From positions 1 to 6,072 of the forward strand of contig JAJZZT010000298.1 of assembly GCA_021797415.1 (NCBI GenBank): a stretch of 6,072 nt of DNA, in the 5' to 3' direction. The notes beneath the pieces are model-generated. The model searched no databases. It worked only from the letters and a program-made list of their open reading frames with translations, and had not been told where the DNA came from. A program made the position numbers and the translations under genes. Positions 1-5,927 of the stretch are shown here, piece after piece. Source of the DNA: Bacillota bacterium. GTDB taxonomy: Bacteria > Bacillota > Bacilli > Alicyclobacillales > SLC66. How positions within the stretch are numbered: the stretch's first letter is position 1; every line of letters begins with the position of its first letter.

Positions 1-2
1 GC

Positions 3-1196
3 TTGGACACACGCGAAGTCATTGCCCTGGAAGAACAATTTGGCGCACACAACTATCGGCCACTTCCGATCGTGATCAGCAAGGCGGAACGGATCTGGGT
101 ATACGATCCGGAGGGGCGCAGATACATGGACATGCTGAGCGCCTACTCCGCCGTCAACCAGGGACACAGGCATCCGCGCATCATCCAGGCCCTGAAGGAC
201 CAGGCGGACCGTGTGACGCTGACTTCGCGCGCGTTTTACAACGACAAGCTCGGAATGTTCTACAGAAAGCTCACGGACATCACGAAAAAAGACATGGCGC
301 TGCCGATGAACTCCGGCGCCGAGGCAGTGGAAACGGCGATCAAGGCGGTGCGCCGGCACGCTTATCACGTCAGGGGCATACCGGCCGACAAAGCGGAGAT
401 CGTCGTCTGCCACAACAATTTTCACGGCCGCACGCTCGCTGCAATCTCCATGTCGACCAACACCGAGTACCGGGATGGCTTCGGTCCGCTCGCACCCGGT
501 TTCGCGGCCGTTCCGTTCGGCGATCTCGATGCGCTGCGCGCCGCCATAAATGACCGCACCGCCGCTTTTTTCATCGAACCGATCCAGGGCGAGGCGGGCG
601 TCATCCTTCCTCCCCCCGGCTATCTCCGCGCGGCGCGCGACCTGTGCCGTGAACACGGCGTGCTCTTTGTCGCCGACGAAATCCAGTCCGGCTTCGGCCG
701 CGCGGGCAAGATGTTCGCCTGTGAATGGGAAGACGTGGTGCCCGACGTTTATATTCTCGGCAAGGCCTTGGGCGGCGGCGTGATGCCCATCTCCGCCGTC
801 GCCGCCGACAAGGACATCCTCGGCCTGTTCGAGCCCGGCTCGCACGGCTCGACTTTCGGCGGCAATCCGCTGGCGGCCGCCTGCGCGATCGCCGCGCTGG
901 ACGTGACGGTCGAAGAGAAGCTTCCCGATCGCTCCCGCGCGCTCGGTGAATATTTCCTTGCCGAACTGCGCGCCATGCACATCGCGCATGCGCGCGATGT
1001 GCGCGGGCGTGGCCTCTGGATCGGCCTGGAACTCGATCGTCCGGCGCGCCCTTTCTGCGAACAGCTCAAACAGGCCGGCATCCTTTGCAAGGAGACGCAC
1101 GAGCGAGTGATCCGGCTCGCGCCGCCGCTTGTCATCGAACAGGAGGAACTGGATATCGCCCTGTCCGCGATCCGGCAGGTGCTGGCCCGCGCCTGA
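3..1196 (+). CDS. rocD: Ornithine aminotransferase (ornithine-oxo-acid transaminase)
   Basis: A PLP-dependent class III aminotransferase that moves the delta-amino group of ornithine to 2-oxoglutarate, giving glutamate semialdehyde and glutamate. It acts in the cytosol and links arginine/ornithine breakdown to proline and glutamate. The 397-residue reading matches B. subtilis RocD (about 401 residues, from memory) along nearly its whole length. Visible landmarks are the N-terminal [13 protein letters not shown] block (14-26), NSGAEAVE (103-110), NFHGRT (139-144), EPIQGEAG (192-199), [11 protein letters not shown] (223-233, with Asp225 expected to contact the PLP ring nitrogen), and GKALGGG with Lys254 as the Schiff-base lysine. 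[11 protein letters not shown] and [15 protein letters not shown] follow towards the C-terminus. The TTG at base 3 puts the N-terminus about four residues shorter than B. subtilis, so it may be the start, but the gene could begin just outside the window. No other roc gene is visible here. The family is certain; preference for ornithine over other class III substrates rests on overall similarity. Confidence 0.95.
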   Translation: MDTREVIALEEQFGAHNYRPLPIVISKAERIWVYDPEGRRYMDMLSAYSAVNQGHRHPRIIQALKDQADRVTLTSRAFYNDKLGMFYRKLTDITKKDMALPMNSGAEAVETAIKAVRRHAYHVRGIPADKAEIVVCHNNFHGRTLAAISMSTNTEYRDGFGPLAPGFAAVPFGDLDALRAAINDRTAAFFIEPIQGEAGVILPPPGYLRAARDLCREHGVLFVADEIQSGFGRAGKMFACEWEDVVPDVYILGKALGGGVMPISAVAADKDILGLFEPGSHGSTFGGNPLAAACAIAALDVTVEEKLPDRSRALGEYFLAELRAMHIAHARDVRGRGLWIGLELDRPARPFCEQLKQAGILCKETHERVIRLAPPLVIEQEELDIALSAIRQVLARA

Positions 1197-1216
1197 GGAT
1201 AATCATGGAAAACCAC

Positions 1217-1245
1217 ATGACAAACCGACCAGTAAGTGCTACCAT
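1217..1245 (+). promoter_or_regulatory. Candidate sigma-A promoter (extended -10) for the spo0E-like/GT51 pair
   Basis: ATGACA at 1217-1222 matches the TTGACA -35 consensus at 5 of 6 positions. A 17-base spacer leads to TACCAT at 1240-1245, which matches TATAAT at 4 of 6. TG at 1237-1238, one base upstream of the -10, gives an extended -10 (TGnTACCAT). Transcription would begin near 1252, upstream of every plausible start of the Spo0E-like gene. It lies directly after the rocD stop, with no clear terminator between them, so read-through from rocD is also possible. Found by eye only. Confidence 0.45.
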
Positions 1246-1308
1246 GCGCTTATGACTTGATTGACCACCTGGAGCGTGTTACCCCTGATTACCAAAAGAA
1301 ACTCCCAA

Positions 1309-1500
1309 ATGGACGGAGGATCGGACGGCTCGTCTGCACGGTGCGCCCGAATGGAGTCACTCCGGCACACAATGGAGGAACGCTACAAGAAGATCGGCAC
1401 CTTGAGCGACCCCGGATTGTTGGCAATGTCCAGCCGCCTTGACGAACTGGTCGTCAAGGAGATGCGTTCGCGTCTGGAACAGGCCAAATCCGGGAAGTGA
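1309..1500 (+). CDS. Spo0E-like aspartyl-phosphate phosphatase (sporulation regulator)
   Basis: A small protein of the Spo0E family. Known members dephosphorylate Spo0A~P and so delay sporulation; some paralogues act on other response regulators. The recognisable core is residues 15-47 (from the 1309 start): a first helix with MESLRHTMEERYKK, a short turn (IGTLSDP), then a second helix LLAMSSRLDEL. The family signature is S-x-x-L-D, classically SQELD. Here it reads SSRLD at 41-45, keeping Ser, Leu and the key Asp45 but with Ser in place of Gln. The start is uncertain. TTG 1261 (79 residues), ATG 1309 (63 residues) and ATG 1351 (49 residues, where the conserved core begins) are all in frame, and none has a convincing ribosome binding site. 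ATG 1309 is a compromise. The gene ends 31 bases before the GT51 gene and probably shares its transcript. The target response regulator cannot be told from the sequence. Confidence 0.75.
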   Translation: MDGGSDGSSARCARMESLRHTMEERYKKIGTLSDPGLLAMSSRLDELVVKEMRSRLEQAKSGK

Positions 1501-1518
1501 CGCGCAAGGTGCAACAAC

Positions 1519-1526
1519 AGGAGGGG
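1519..1526 (+). promoter_or_regulatory. Ribosome binding site fixing the TTG start of the GT51 gene
   Basis: AGGAGGGG lies five bases before TTG 1532. This strong Shine-Dalgarno sequence identifies the uncommon TTG as the start, rather than the ATG at 1439 in the same frame, which lies inside the Spo0E-like gene and lacks such a site. Confidence 0.8.
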
Positions 1527-1531
1527 CTGAC

Positions 1532-2239
1532 TTGCGCAGGGTGTTGCTCGGCGCACTTGTAATCCTGTTGCTGCTCGGCGCGGGAGGCGCGCTCTATGTC
1601 CATGCAATCTGGCGAGCGAACATGCCGCAGCAGTTGCAGGCTCGGGTGCATCAGATTGCCGCCGCTCATGGCGGTTACACGCCGCTGCCCGATATTCCGC
1701 GTTTTTTACAGCGCGCGCTCATCGCAACGGAAGACCGGCAATTCTATCATAACGAAGGCATCGACTTTGAAGGCATTGCACGGGCGTTTCTCGTCGATCT
1801 GTTGCACGGCCGGCCCGTACAGGGAGGAAGCACGATCACAGAACAGTTGGTGAAAGATATCTTTCTCACCGACGCGAAGACGATCTCGCGCAAATTGAAA
1901 CAGGTTGTCTATGCCATCATGATCAGCCAGTACATCCACAAGAACACGATTCTTGCGCTCTATCTCAACGAGGTGTACCTCGGCCAGGGCGCATACGGAG
2001 TCGGAAGTGCGGCGCGCATCTATTTCGGCGTTCCCTCACAGCGACTGACCAACGCGCAATGCGCCGTGCTGGCGGGATTGCCGCAGGCGCCCTCATTGTA
2101 TGATCCCCTGGCGAACTACAAGCTGGCCAAGCAGCGCCAGTGGGAAGTGCTGCAGGGCATGGTGCAGACAGGCTTCATCACACGCTCCCAGGCTTATTCC
2201 ATCTACCACACACCGCTGCACCTCGTCCACTCCAGGTGA
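1532..2239 (+). CDS. Membrane-anchored GT51 peptidoglycan glycosyltransferase (monofunctional, no transpeptidase domain)
   Basis: GT51 enzymes polymerise lipid II into glycan strands on the outer face of the membrane. This 235-residue protein has an N-terminal membrane anchor (about residues 4-26, LLGALVILLLLGAGGALYV) and one GT51 domain (about 50-220). It stops where a class A PBP would continue into a transpeptidase domain, so it is of the monofunctional type. Family motifs are present in order: EDRQFYHNEG (67-76, Glu67 being the expected catalytic base), GGSTITEQLVK (98-108), RKLKQ (120-124), LYLNEVYLGQGAYG (143-156) and LAGLPQAPSLYDP. Two conserved positions depart from the consensus as I recall it. 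Motif 3 is normally RKxxE, but codon CAG gives Gln124 where the second key Glu sits, and the motif 1 His (EDxxFxxHxG) is Asn74. The enzyme may therefore have reduced or altered activity; this is inference. It probably shares a transcript with the Spo0E-like gene. Confidence 0.88.
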   Translation: MRRVLLGALVILLLLGAGGALYVHAIWRANMPQQLQARVHQIAAAHGGYTPLPDIPRFLQRALIATEDRQFYHNEGIDFEGIARAFLVDLLHGRPVQGGSTITEQLVKDIFLTDAKTISRKLKQVVYAIMISQYIHKNTILALYLNEVYLGQGAYGVGSAARIYFGVPSQRLTNAQCAVLAGLPQAPSLYDPLANYKLAKQRQWEVLQGMVQTGFITRSQAYSIYHTPLHLVHSR

Positions 2240-2240
2240 C

Positions 2241-2270
2241 GCCGTGGTGTGTGGCCGGCTTCTTTATTTG
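2241..2270 (+). terminator. Weak candidate intrinsic terminator after the GT51 gene
   Basis: GCCG (2241-2244) can pair with CGGC (2256-2259) across an 11-base loop, and TTCTTTATTT follows at 2260-2269 (T-rich but interrupted). The position right after the stop codon is suitable, but the stem is only 4 bp. Confidence 0.22.
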
Positions 2271-2306
2271 TGCACTTCTTTAGAGGTTGTTCAAAAAGAG
2301 GCCAGA

Positions 2307-2327
2307 ACTCCCCGGCGCCGGCGGAGT
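2307..2327 (-). terminator. GC-rich hairpin; possible terminator of the small minus-strand ORF
   Basis: ACTCC (2307-2311) pairs with GGAGT (2323-2327), and the interior CCGGCGCCGG (2312-2321) is itself palindromic. Read on the minus strand, the hairpin touches the stop of the small ORF and is followed about eight bases later by CTCTTTTTG. That distance to the T-run is longer than in a canonical intrinsic terminator. Confidence 0.22.
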
Positions 2328-2470
2328 CATCGCCACCTGCGGCGCGGTCCGTCCCCCACGCGAATTGCCCAGTTCCCTTCCTCATCCACGAAAAAACGCA
2401 CGCCGATCCATTTGAGCGGCGACCACACTTCCCGCACGCGCAGAACTCCCACTGACTCTCGCCTCACCAT
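2327..2470 (-). CDS. Possible small hypothetical protein
   Basis: A 47-residue reading from ATG 2470. I do not recognise it. The middle, REVWSPLKWIGVRFFVDEEG followed by NWAIRV, alternates aromatic, hydrophobic and charged residues like a small beta-strand fold rather than random frame noise. The basic tail is RRRWR. About 70 % of codons end in G or C, as expected for a gene in this DNA. Against it, no clear ribosome binding site precedes ATG 2470. The open frame extends upstream to ATG 2587. GTG 2452 (41 residues) is an alternative start with AGGCGAG just before it. There is no signal peptide or membrane segment. It would be divergent from the cortex hydrolase gene. A decayed remnant of a larger gene is equally possible. 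Confidence 0.32.
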   Translation of the reverse strand: MVRRESVGVLRVREVWSPLKWIGVRFFVDEEGNWAIRVGDGPRRRWR

Positions 2471-2656
2471 CGCGCATCCGCAGCGCATTCCAGTCGGTGC
2501 GGCAAGCATAGCAGGGTTGTCCCGGAAATCCTGTCGATCCAGGACGCATGGCTGCGCAAATCTTTCGACAGGCAACGGCTCCATCATTTACATCTGGCCA
2601 GTCTTCGACGGGCCGTGTTAAGGTGAAAAAACAGATTTGCCGCGCAAGCGGTCAAC

Positions 2657-2664
2657 AGGAGGGG
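2657..2664 (+). promoter_or_regulatory. Ribosome binding site of the cortex hydrolase gene
   Basis: AGGAGGGG lies five bases before ATG 2670 and sets the start; the in-frame codon upstream at 2637 has no such site. The core and its flank are the same as those before the GT51 gene (CAACAGGAGGGG at 2653-2664 and 1515-1526). Confidence 0.8.
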
Positions 2665-2669
2665 AATTT

Positions 2670-3356
2670 ATGCGAAGGAACGCGAAATTTGGGGCGATCG
2701 CCCTTGCAACAGTCCTCACAGCGATTCTGTCCTGCGGGTCCGCCTATGCGGCGACAGGAACCTACACCGTACAATCCGGCGATACACTGTGGCTGCTCTC
2801 CCAGAGATTCAATTTTTCGTTGGCTTCCATCGAACAGGCCAATCCGGGCGTCAATCCGAACGACCTTCTGATCGGTCAGGTGCTCGCACTCCCCGGCCAG
2901 GCGGCGTCAGGCGGCGCACTCCCCGGCCAGGCGGCGTCAGGCGGCGCGCTCCCCGGCCAGGCGGCGTCAGGCGGCAACCCTGCGGTTTCAAGCAACAATC
3001 TCCTGTGGATGGAGCGGATCATCGCGGCGGAGGCGCAGGGGCAGCCTGTCGGCGCAAAGCTTGCGGTTGGCGCCGTCGTCATGAACCGTCTGCGTGCGGG
3101 ATATGGCCAATCGGTACAGAGTGTGATTTTCCAGAGGATAAACGGAATCGCCCAATTCACCAGTGTCGCCAACGGCTGGATCTACAGAGTCCAGCCATCC
3201 GCAAGCGATATGGCCATCGCGTCGCAGGTATTGTCTGGCACGGATATTTTGCCTGCGGCGCTGGTCTTTTACAACCCTGCGCAAACACCCGCCGGCAGTT
3301 GGGTGCGCCGACAGCCCGTCCTGGCGTCATACGGCAGCCTGACCTTCGCGTCCTGA
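2670..3356 (+). CDS. Secreted LysM-containing cell wall hydrolase, SleB/CwlJ (Hydrolase_2) family
   Basis: A 228-residue exported protein of the family that includes the spore cortex-lytic enzymes SleB and CwlJ, which degrade muramic-lactam-containing cortex during germination. The order is: a signal peptide with basic start and hydrophobic core (1-27, likely cleaved after SAYA); a LysM domain for glycan binding (about 31-75, TYTVQSGDTLWLLSQRF); a linker of three ALPGQAASGG repeats (73-102); and a Hydrolase_2 domain (about 111-228). In that domain AAEAQG holds Glu121, aligned with the catalytic Glu of SleB. LAVGAVVMNRL, FTSVANG and VFYNPAQTPAGSW match further conserved blocks. SleB itself normally carries a PG_binding_1 domain instead of LysM, so this is a paralogue-type architecture and should not be called sleB outright. 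Cys22 gives only a poor lipobox, so a signal peptidase I product is more likely. No ypeB-like partner gene follows; the neighbour is convergent hemY. Confidence 0.88.
   Translation: MRRNAKFGAIALATVLTAILSCGSAYAATGTYTVQSGDTLWLLSQRFNFSLASIEQANPGVNPNDLLIGQVLALPGQAASGGALPGQAASGGALPGQAASGGNPAVSSNNLLWMERIIAAEAQGQPVGAKLAVGAVVMNRLRAGYGQSVQSVIFQRINGIAQFTSVANGWIYRVQPSASDMAIASQVLSGTDILPAALVFYNPAQTPAGSWVRRQPVLASYGSLTFAS
2886..2975 (+). repeat. Three tandem 30-base repeats inside the hydrolase gene
   Basis: Units lie at 2886-2915, 2916-2945 and 2946-2975. The first two are identical and the third differs by one base (A to G at position 3 of the unit, a silent Ala codon change). The unit is in frame and encodes ALPGQAASGG, forming the linker between the LysM and catalytic domains. 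Confidence 0.97.
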
Positions 3357-3407
3357 CCTTGATGCCGGACGCGGAACGACCGCCGGCAGACTGCAGGACA
3401 TTTCCGA

Positions 3408-3440
3408 TAGAGCGCTCTGCTGCGCCGGGCAGGCGCTCTA
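3408..3440. terminator. Strong hairpin between convergent genes, over the hemY stop codon
   Basis: TAGAGCGC (3408-3415) pairs perfectly with GCGCTCTA (3433-3440). Inside, CTGC (3417-3420) can pair with GCAG (3429-3432), leaving an 8-base loop and one bulged T. The distal arm covers the hemY TAG. It sits between the stops of two facing genes, where a shared terminator is expected. Neither side has a proper T-run, so it may instead be an RNA-stabilising 3' structure. Confidence 0.4.
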
Positions 3441-4901
3441 CAGGTTTGACGCAACACCTGCGAACACCTCGCGCGCAGCGTTTTGCGCGCCGATGATGAC
3501 ATCCGAAATGCCGACGCCGCGATATGCGGCGCCCGCCACGCGGACCGCCGGAAGTTCGGACGCCAGGAGCGCGTCCAGCGCGTCCATGTTCGCAGGGTGC
3601 CCCACTCCGTACTGCGGCATGGCCTGCTTCCAGCGCGCCATGCGACGGGGAGCGGGCGGCCCCGTGTAACCGATCAGAGCGCGCATGTCGCGCGCGGCCG
3701 TCTCGGCCAACTCGTCATCGCTGCTGGCAAGCATCTCTTCTCCGCCGTCCGCCCGGCCGAGAAAACAGCGCAGGATCACTTCCCCATCAGAACTTGCGTG
3801 CGGCCATTTGGCGGACACCCATGTGCACGCCGTGATCGCCATTCCCTCCGCCCGTGGCACCACAAACCCCGAACCGTCTATCTTATGCGCGATCTCCGCC
3901 TCTTGGCAGACAAAAGACAGGGAGGTCACCGATGTGTAGGGGATGCCGGCGAGCACAGCCGCAACGTCCGGACTGTCGCGCAGGATCTTGGCCGCCGCAA
4001 AGGCGGGCGCCGCCACGATCACACCGTCACAGACGACATCCTGGAAACTACCGTTGCACCGCAAGGACAACTCATAGCGGCCGTCGGCGCGCCGGCGCAA
4101 ACCGGTTGCCTCGGTGTCGAACGCCACCGTGACCGCCGCGTCCTGCAGACGCTGCGCCAGACGCAGGACCAGACTGTCCAGGCCGCTTTTCAGCGTGACA
4201 AAGACGCTCCCCGCGCCCGGTTTCCCGGCCGGTCCGCGAGCGTGGCTGCGGGCGCGCGCCAGCAATTCCGCAAAACCGCGCAGCACACTGCCGTGTTCGC
4301 GCTCGGCCCGGCGGAATTCCGGAAAGGTGGAGAGCAGACTCATCTCATCCAGCGCTCCGCCGTATATGCCGGACAGCACCGCCTCGGCGATGCGATCCAC
4401 CATCTCATCGCCGAGCCGTCTGCGCAGCGCCCGCCCAAGCGACTCATCCGAACCGTCCTGCGGTGACCCGTCGGGAAGCGTGAAATCCTGCAGCGCCCGT
4501 CGCTTGCCCGCGGCGGAGAGCAGTTCGCACGACTCGATCGCACTCTCTGTAACCGGAATCCCCATATATGTGCCGGCTGGAAACGGATGCAAAACACCGT
4601 CCCCGACGATGTACGTGCGCCGCGCGTCCGGACCGGTGCCGACCAGATCGTCGCCCAACCCGAGTTCTTCACACAGTTCAGTCGCCGCGCGTTTGCGCGC
4701 CAGCATCGAATCAGCCCCGAGTTCGAGGAGCAGGCCATTATCGCGTTCCGTGTACAACTTCCCGCCGATCCGCCCAGACTTTTCATACAGCGAGACGCGA
4801 ATGTCCACTCCGCTTTCCCGCGCCAGCTTGCTGACGGTATACGCCGCCGCAAGTCCGGCGATGCCGCCGCCCAGCACTGCAATATGGGAATTCCGCTCCA
4901 T
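3438..4901 (-). CDS. hemY: Coproporphyrinogen III oxidase (coproporphyrin-forming), HemY/CgoX
   Basis: An FAD-dependent oxidase removing six electrons from coproporphyrinogen III to give coproporphyrin III, the step before iron insertion in the Gram-positive heme route; older annotations call it protoporphyrinogen oxidase. The 487-residue reading aligns along its length with B. subtilis HemY (about 470). The N-terminal dinucleotide-binding motif is IAVLGGGIAGLAAAY (7-21), followed by LYEKSGRIGGKL. Then come HPFPAGTYMGIP, LLSGIYGGALDEMSLLSTFPEF-type residues (SGIYGG and STFPEF), ITACTWVSAKWPHA, MPQYGVGH, and the C-terminal FAD contact AGAAYRGVGISDVI. Start choice: ATG 4901 has GGAG four bases upstream and gives MERNSHIAVLGGG, as in B. 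subtilis. In-frame ATG 4943 overlaps the hemH stop (TGATG) and would add 14 unusual residues. The open frame running further upstream inside hemH is not translated. It is the last gene of the visible hem operon. Confidence 0.94.
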   Translation of the reverse strand: MERNSHIAVLGGGIAGLAAAYTVSKLARESGVDIRVSLYEKSGRIGGKLYTERDNGLLLELGADSMLARKRAATELCEELGLGDDLVGTGPDARRTYIVGDGVLHPFPAGTYMGIPVTESAIESCELLSAAGKRRALQDFTLPDGSPQDGSDESLGRALRRRLGDEMVDRIAEAVLSGIYGGALDEMSLLSTFPEFRRAEREHGSVLRGFAELLARARSHARGPAGKPGAGSVFVTLKSGLDSLVLRLAQRLQDAAVTVAFDTEATGLRRRADGRYELSLRCNGSFQDVVCDGVIVAAPAFAAAKILRDSPDVAAVLAGIPYTSVTSLSFVCQEAEIAHKIDGSGFVVPRAEGMAITACTWVSAKWPHASSDGEVILRCFLGRADGGEEMLASSDDELAETAARDMRALIGYTGPPAPRRMARWKQAMPQYGVGHPANMDALDALLASELPAVRVAGAAYRGVGISDVIIGAQNAAREVFAGVASNL

Positions 4902-4942
4902 AATTCTCCAACCCCCACCTCGTGATGAAATTCCCCAGCACA

Positions 4943-5881
4943 TCAACGGAAAGTGGCTTCCCACGCCTCCTCGATCGCATCCGCCAGCGCATTTGCCAGG
5001 CCGCCGTCCGCATTTAAGGACGCGGTCCGCGCAAAGTGCAGGCCCAGTCGCCGCGCCTCCGCACTCGCCTCGATATCCAGATCGTAAAGTACCTCCAGGT
5101 GATCGGCGACAAAGCCGATCGGACAAGACAAAACGGCGCTGCAACCGTCACTCGCCGCCTGGCGGAGACCTTCGAGAATATCCGGGCCGAGCCATAGCTC
5201 CTCCGTCCTGCCCGCACTCTGCCAGTTGAACACCCAGTCGACCGGTCCCATGTTTACGACAAGCGCGCGCACGGTTTCCAGCAACTGTTCAGGATACGGA
5301 TCTCCCTGCGCCACGATCCGCTCGGGCAGGCTGTGCGCGGAAAAAATGATTCGCACACGCTCCCGCTGCGCAATGGACAGCGCCGCAAGACCCGCCGCAA
5401 GCCGCGCGCGCAGCGCATCCAGGTACGCGGGCTGCATATGCCACTGACGCACGTGCGCGAAAGAAACGCCGTGCGCAAAACCTGCCTCGGACGCTTCGCG
5501 GATGTACATTCCGACGCTCATGGCAGAGTAATGCGGCGCCAGCACGGCGCTCACGGCGCGCGTGATCCCGGCTTGCGCCATCGCCCGAACCGTGTCGGCG
5601 ACAAACGGCTGCGTGTGCTTGAAGCCGACATGCACCCGCCCATCGCCCTGAAGCAACCGGCGCCGACGCAGTTCCGCTTCCAGGGCGTCCGCCTGGGCGC
5701 GGGTGATCTCCCGCAGCGGGGACAGTCCGCCGATTGCCTCGTACCGCGCGAGCAAGTGGGCCAACTGCTCCGGAGCGGGAGACCTGCCGTGCCGGATATG
5801 CGTGTAGTACGCCTCCACCTCATCCAGACGGGCCGGGGTGCCGTACGCCATCAGCAGGACATGCGGTGTCGGAGCCATCAT
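4943..5881 (-). CDS. hemH: Coproporphyrin III ferrochelatase (HemH/CpfC)
   Basis: Inserts Fe2+ into coproporphyrin III, giving Fe-coproporphyrin (coproheme), which HemQ/ChdC then decarboxylates to heme. It is a soluble or membrane-peripheral enzyme. The 312 residues match B. subtilis HemH (310) closely. Tyr13 in MAYGTP has the same number as in B. subtilis. His183 in FSAHSLPE is the metal-binding histidine, also at the same number, and Glu263 in VADHLEVLYD corresponds to Glu264. TRYEAIGG-type and GFKHTQPF blocks are present as RYEAIGG (46-52) and GFKHTQPF (86-93). The start is one of two adjacent ATGs (5881 or 5878), just after a strong ribosome binding site; the frame stays open to 5986 but that part overlaps hemE. 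The gene lies 34 bases after hemE and its stop overlaps an in-frame ATG of hemY, consistent with translational coupling. Confidence 0.95.
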   Translation of the reverse strand: MMAPTPHVLLMAYGTPARLDEVEAYYTHIRHGRSPAPEQLAHLLARYEAIGGLSPLREITRAQADALEAELRRRRLLQGDGRVHVGFKHTQPFVADTVRAMAQAGITRAVSAVLAPHYSAMSVGMYIREASEAGFAHGVSFAHVRQWHMQPAYLDALRARLAAGLAALSIAQRERVRIIFSAHSLPERIVAQGDPYPEQLLETVRALVVNMGPVDWVFNWQSAGRTEELWLGPDILEGLRQAASDGCSAVLSCPIGFVADHLEVLYDLDIEASAEARRLGLHFARTASLNADGGLANALADAIEEAWEATFR

Positions 5882-5884
5882 CGG

Positions 5885-5895
5885 ATCACCTCTTT
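5885..5895 (-). promoter_or_regulatory. Ribosome binding site of hemH
   Basis: Read on the minus strand, AAAGAGGTGAT lies three to six bases before the paired ATG codons. It closely follows the 16S rRNA 3'-end complement AAAGGAGGTGAT (one G missing), so translation should begin at 5881 or 5878 rather than at the upstream in-frame ATG 5986. Confidence 0.75.
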
Positions 5896-5896
5896 C

Positions 5897-5927
5897 GGGG
5901 ACAGAACAGCGCTGCTTACCCGTCCCC
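5897..5927 (-). other. Inverted repeat between hemE and hemH
   Basis: GGGGAC (5897-5902) pairs with GTCCCC (5922-5927) around a 19-base loop that contains the palindrome CAGCGCTG (5908-5915). It spans the hemE stop and ends two bases from the hemH ribosome binding site. A second small palindrome, CCTGTT-TG-AACAGG (5926-5939), overlaps its distal arm and could compete with it. No T-run follows, so it is not a standard terminator. It could influence message stability or hemH translation. Confidence 0.3.

Larger units (their letters stand above)
2240..2669. other. 430-base stretch without a confident gene
   Basis: This lies between the GT51 gene and the cortex hydrolase gene. It contains a weak hairpin with a T-rich tail just after the GT51 stop, a short motif resembling an insertion-sequence end (about 2282-2297), a GC-rich hairpin (2307-2327), a possible small minus-strand ORF (2327-2470), and the leader of the hydrolase gene. 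No sporulation-type promoter (sigma G, F or E) could be recognised upstream of 2670. Plus-strand reading frames across it look like noise. Confidence 0.5.

Noticed and set aside
749..1216. 155-codon minus-strand open frame opposite rocD
   Set aside because: Antisense to a clear aminotransferase; the Ser/Arg/Pro-rich translation has no domain.
1257..1291. TTGATT/TTGACC followed by TGATTA as a second promoter before the Spo0E-like gene
   Set aside because: The -10 match is very poor and the spacer is off; the 1217-1245 promoter is much better.
1236..1442. 68-codon plus-strand frame overlapping the Spo0E-like gene
   Set aside because: It has no family similarity or ribosome binding site and is out of frame with the recognised Spo0E core.
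1439..1531. Upstream extension of the GT51 gene to ATG 1439
   Set aside because: The extra 31 residues overlap the Spo0E-like gene, have no ribosome binding site and lack family similarity. TTG 1532 has a strong site and begins just before the membrane anchor.
2546..2589. GCATG and CATCATT as a sporulation sigma G/F-type promoter for the hydrolase gene
   Set aside because: The spacing between the elements is about 30 bases, far from the usual 15-18, and the -10 match is poor.
4902..5144. Upstream extension of hemY to ATG 5144
   Set aside because: It lies inside hemH, and the predicted Cys/Gly/Arg-rich extension precedes the FAD-binding motif without matching any HemY. ATG 4901 agrees with the family.
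3483..5229. Long plus-strand open frames (3483-4466 and 4114-5229) opposite hemY and hemH
   Set aside because: They lie antisense to two well-recognised enzymes. Their translations are rich in Arg, Ser, Pro and Ala with no family resemblance, typical of shadow frames in GC-rich DNA.
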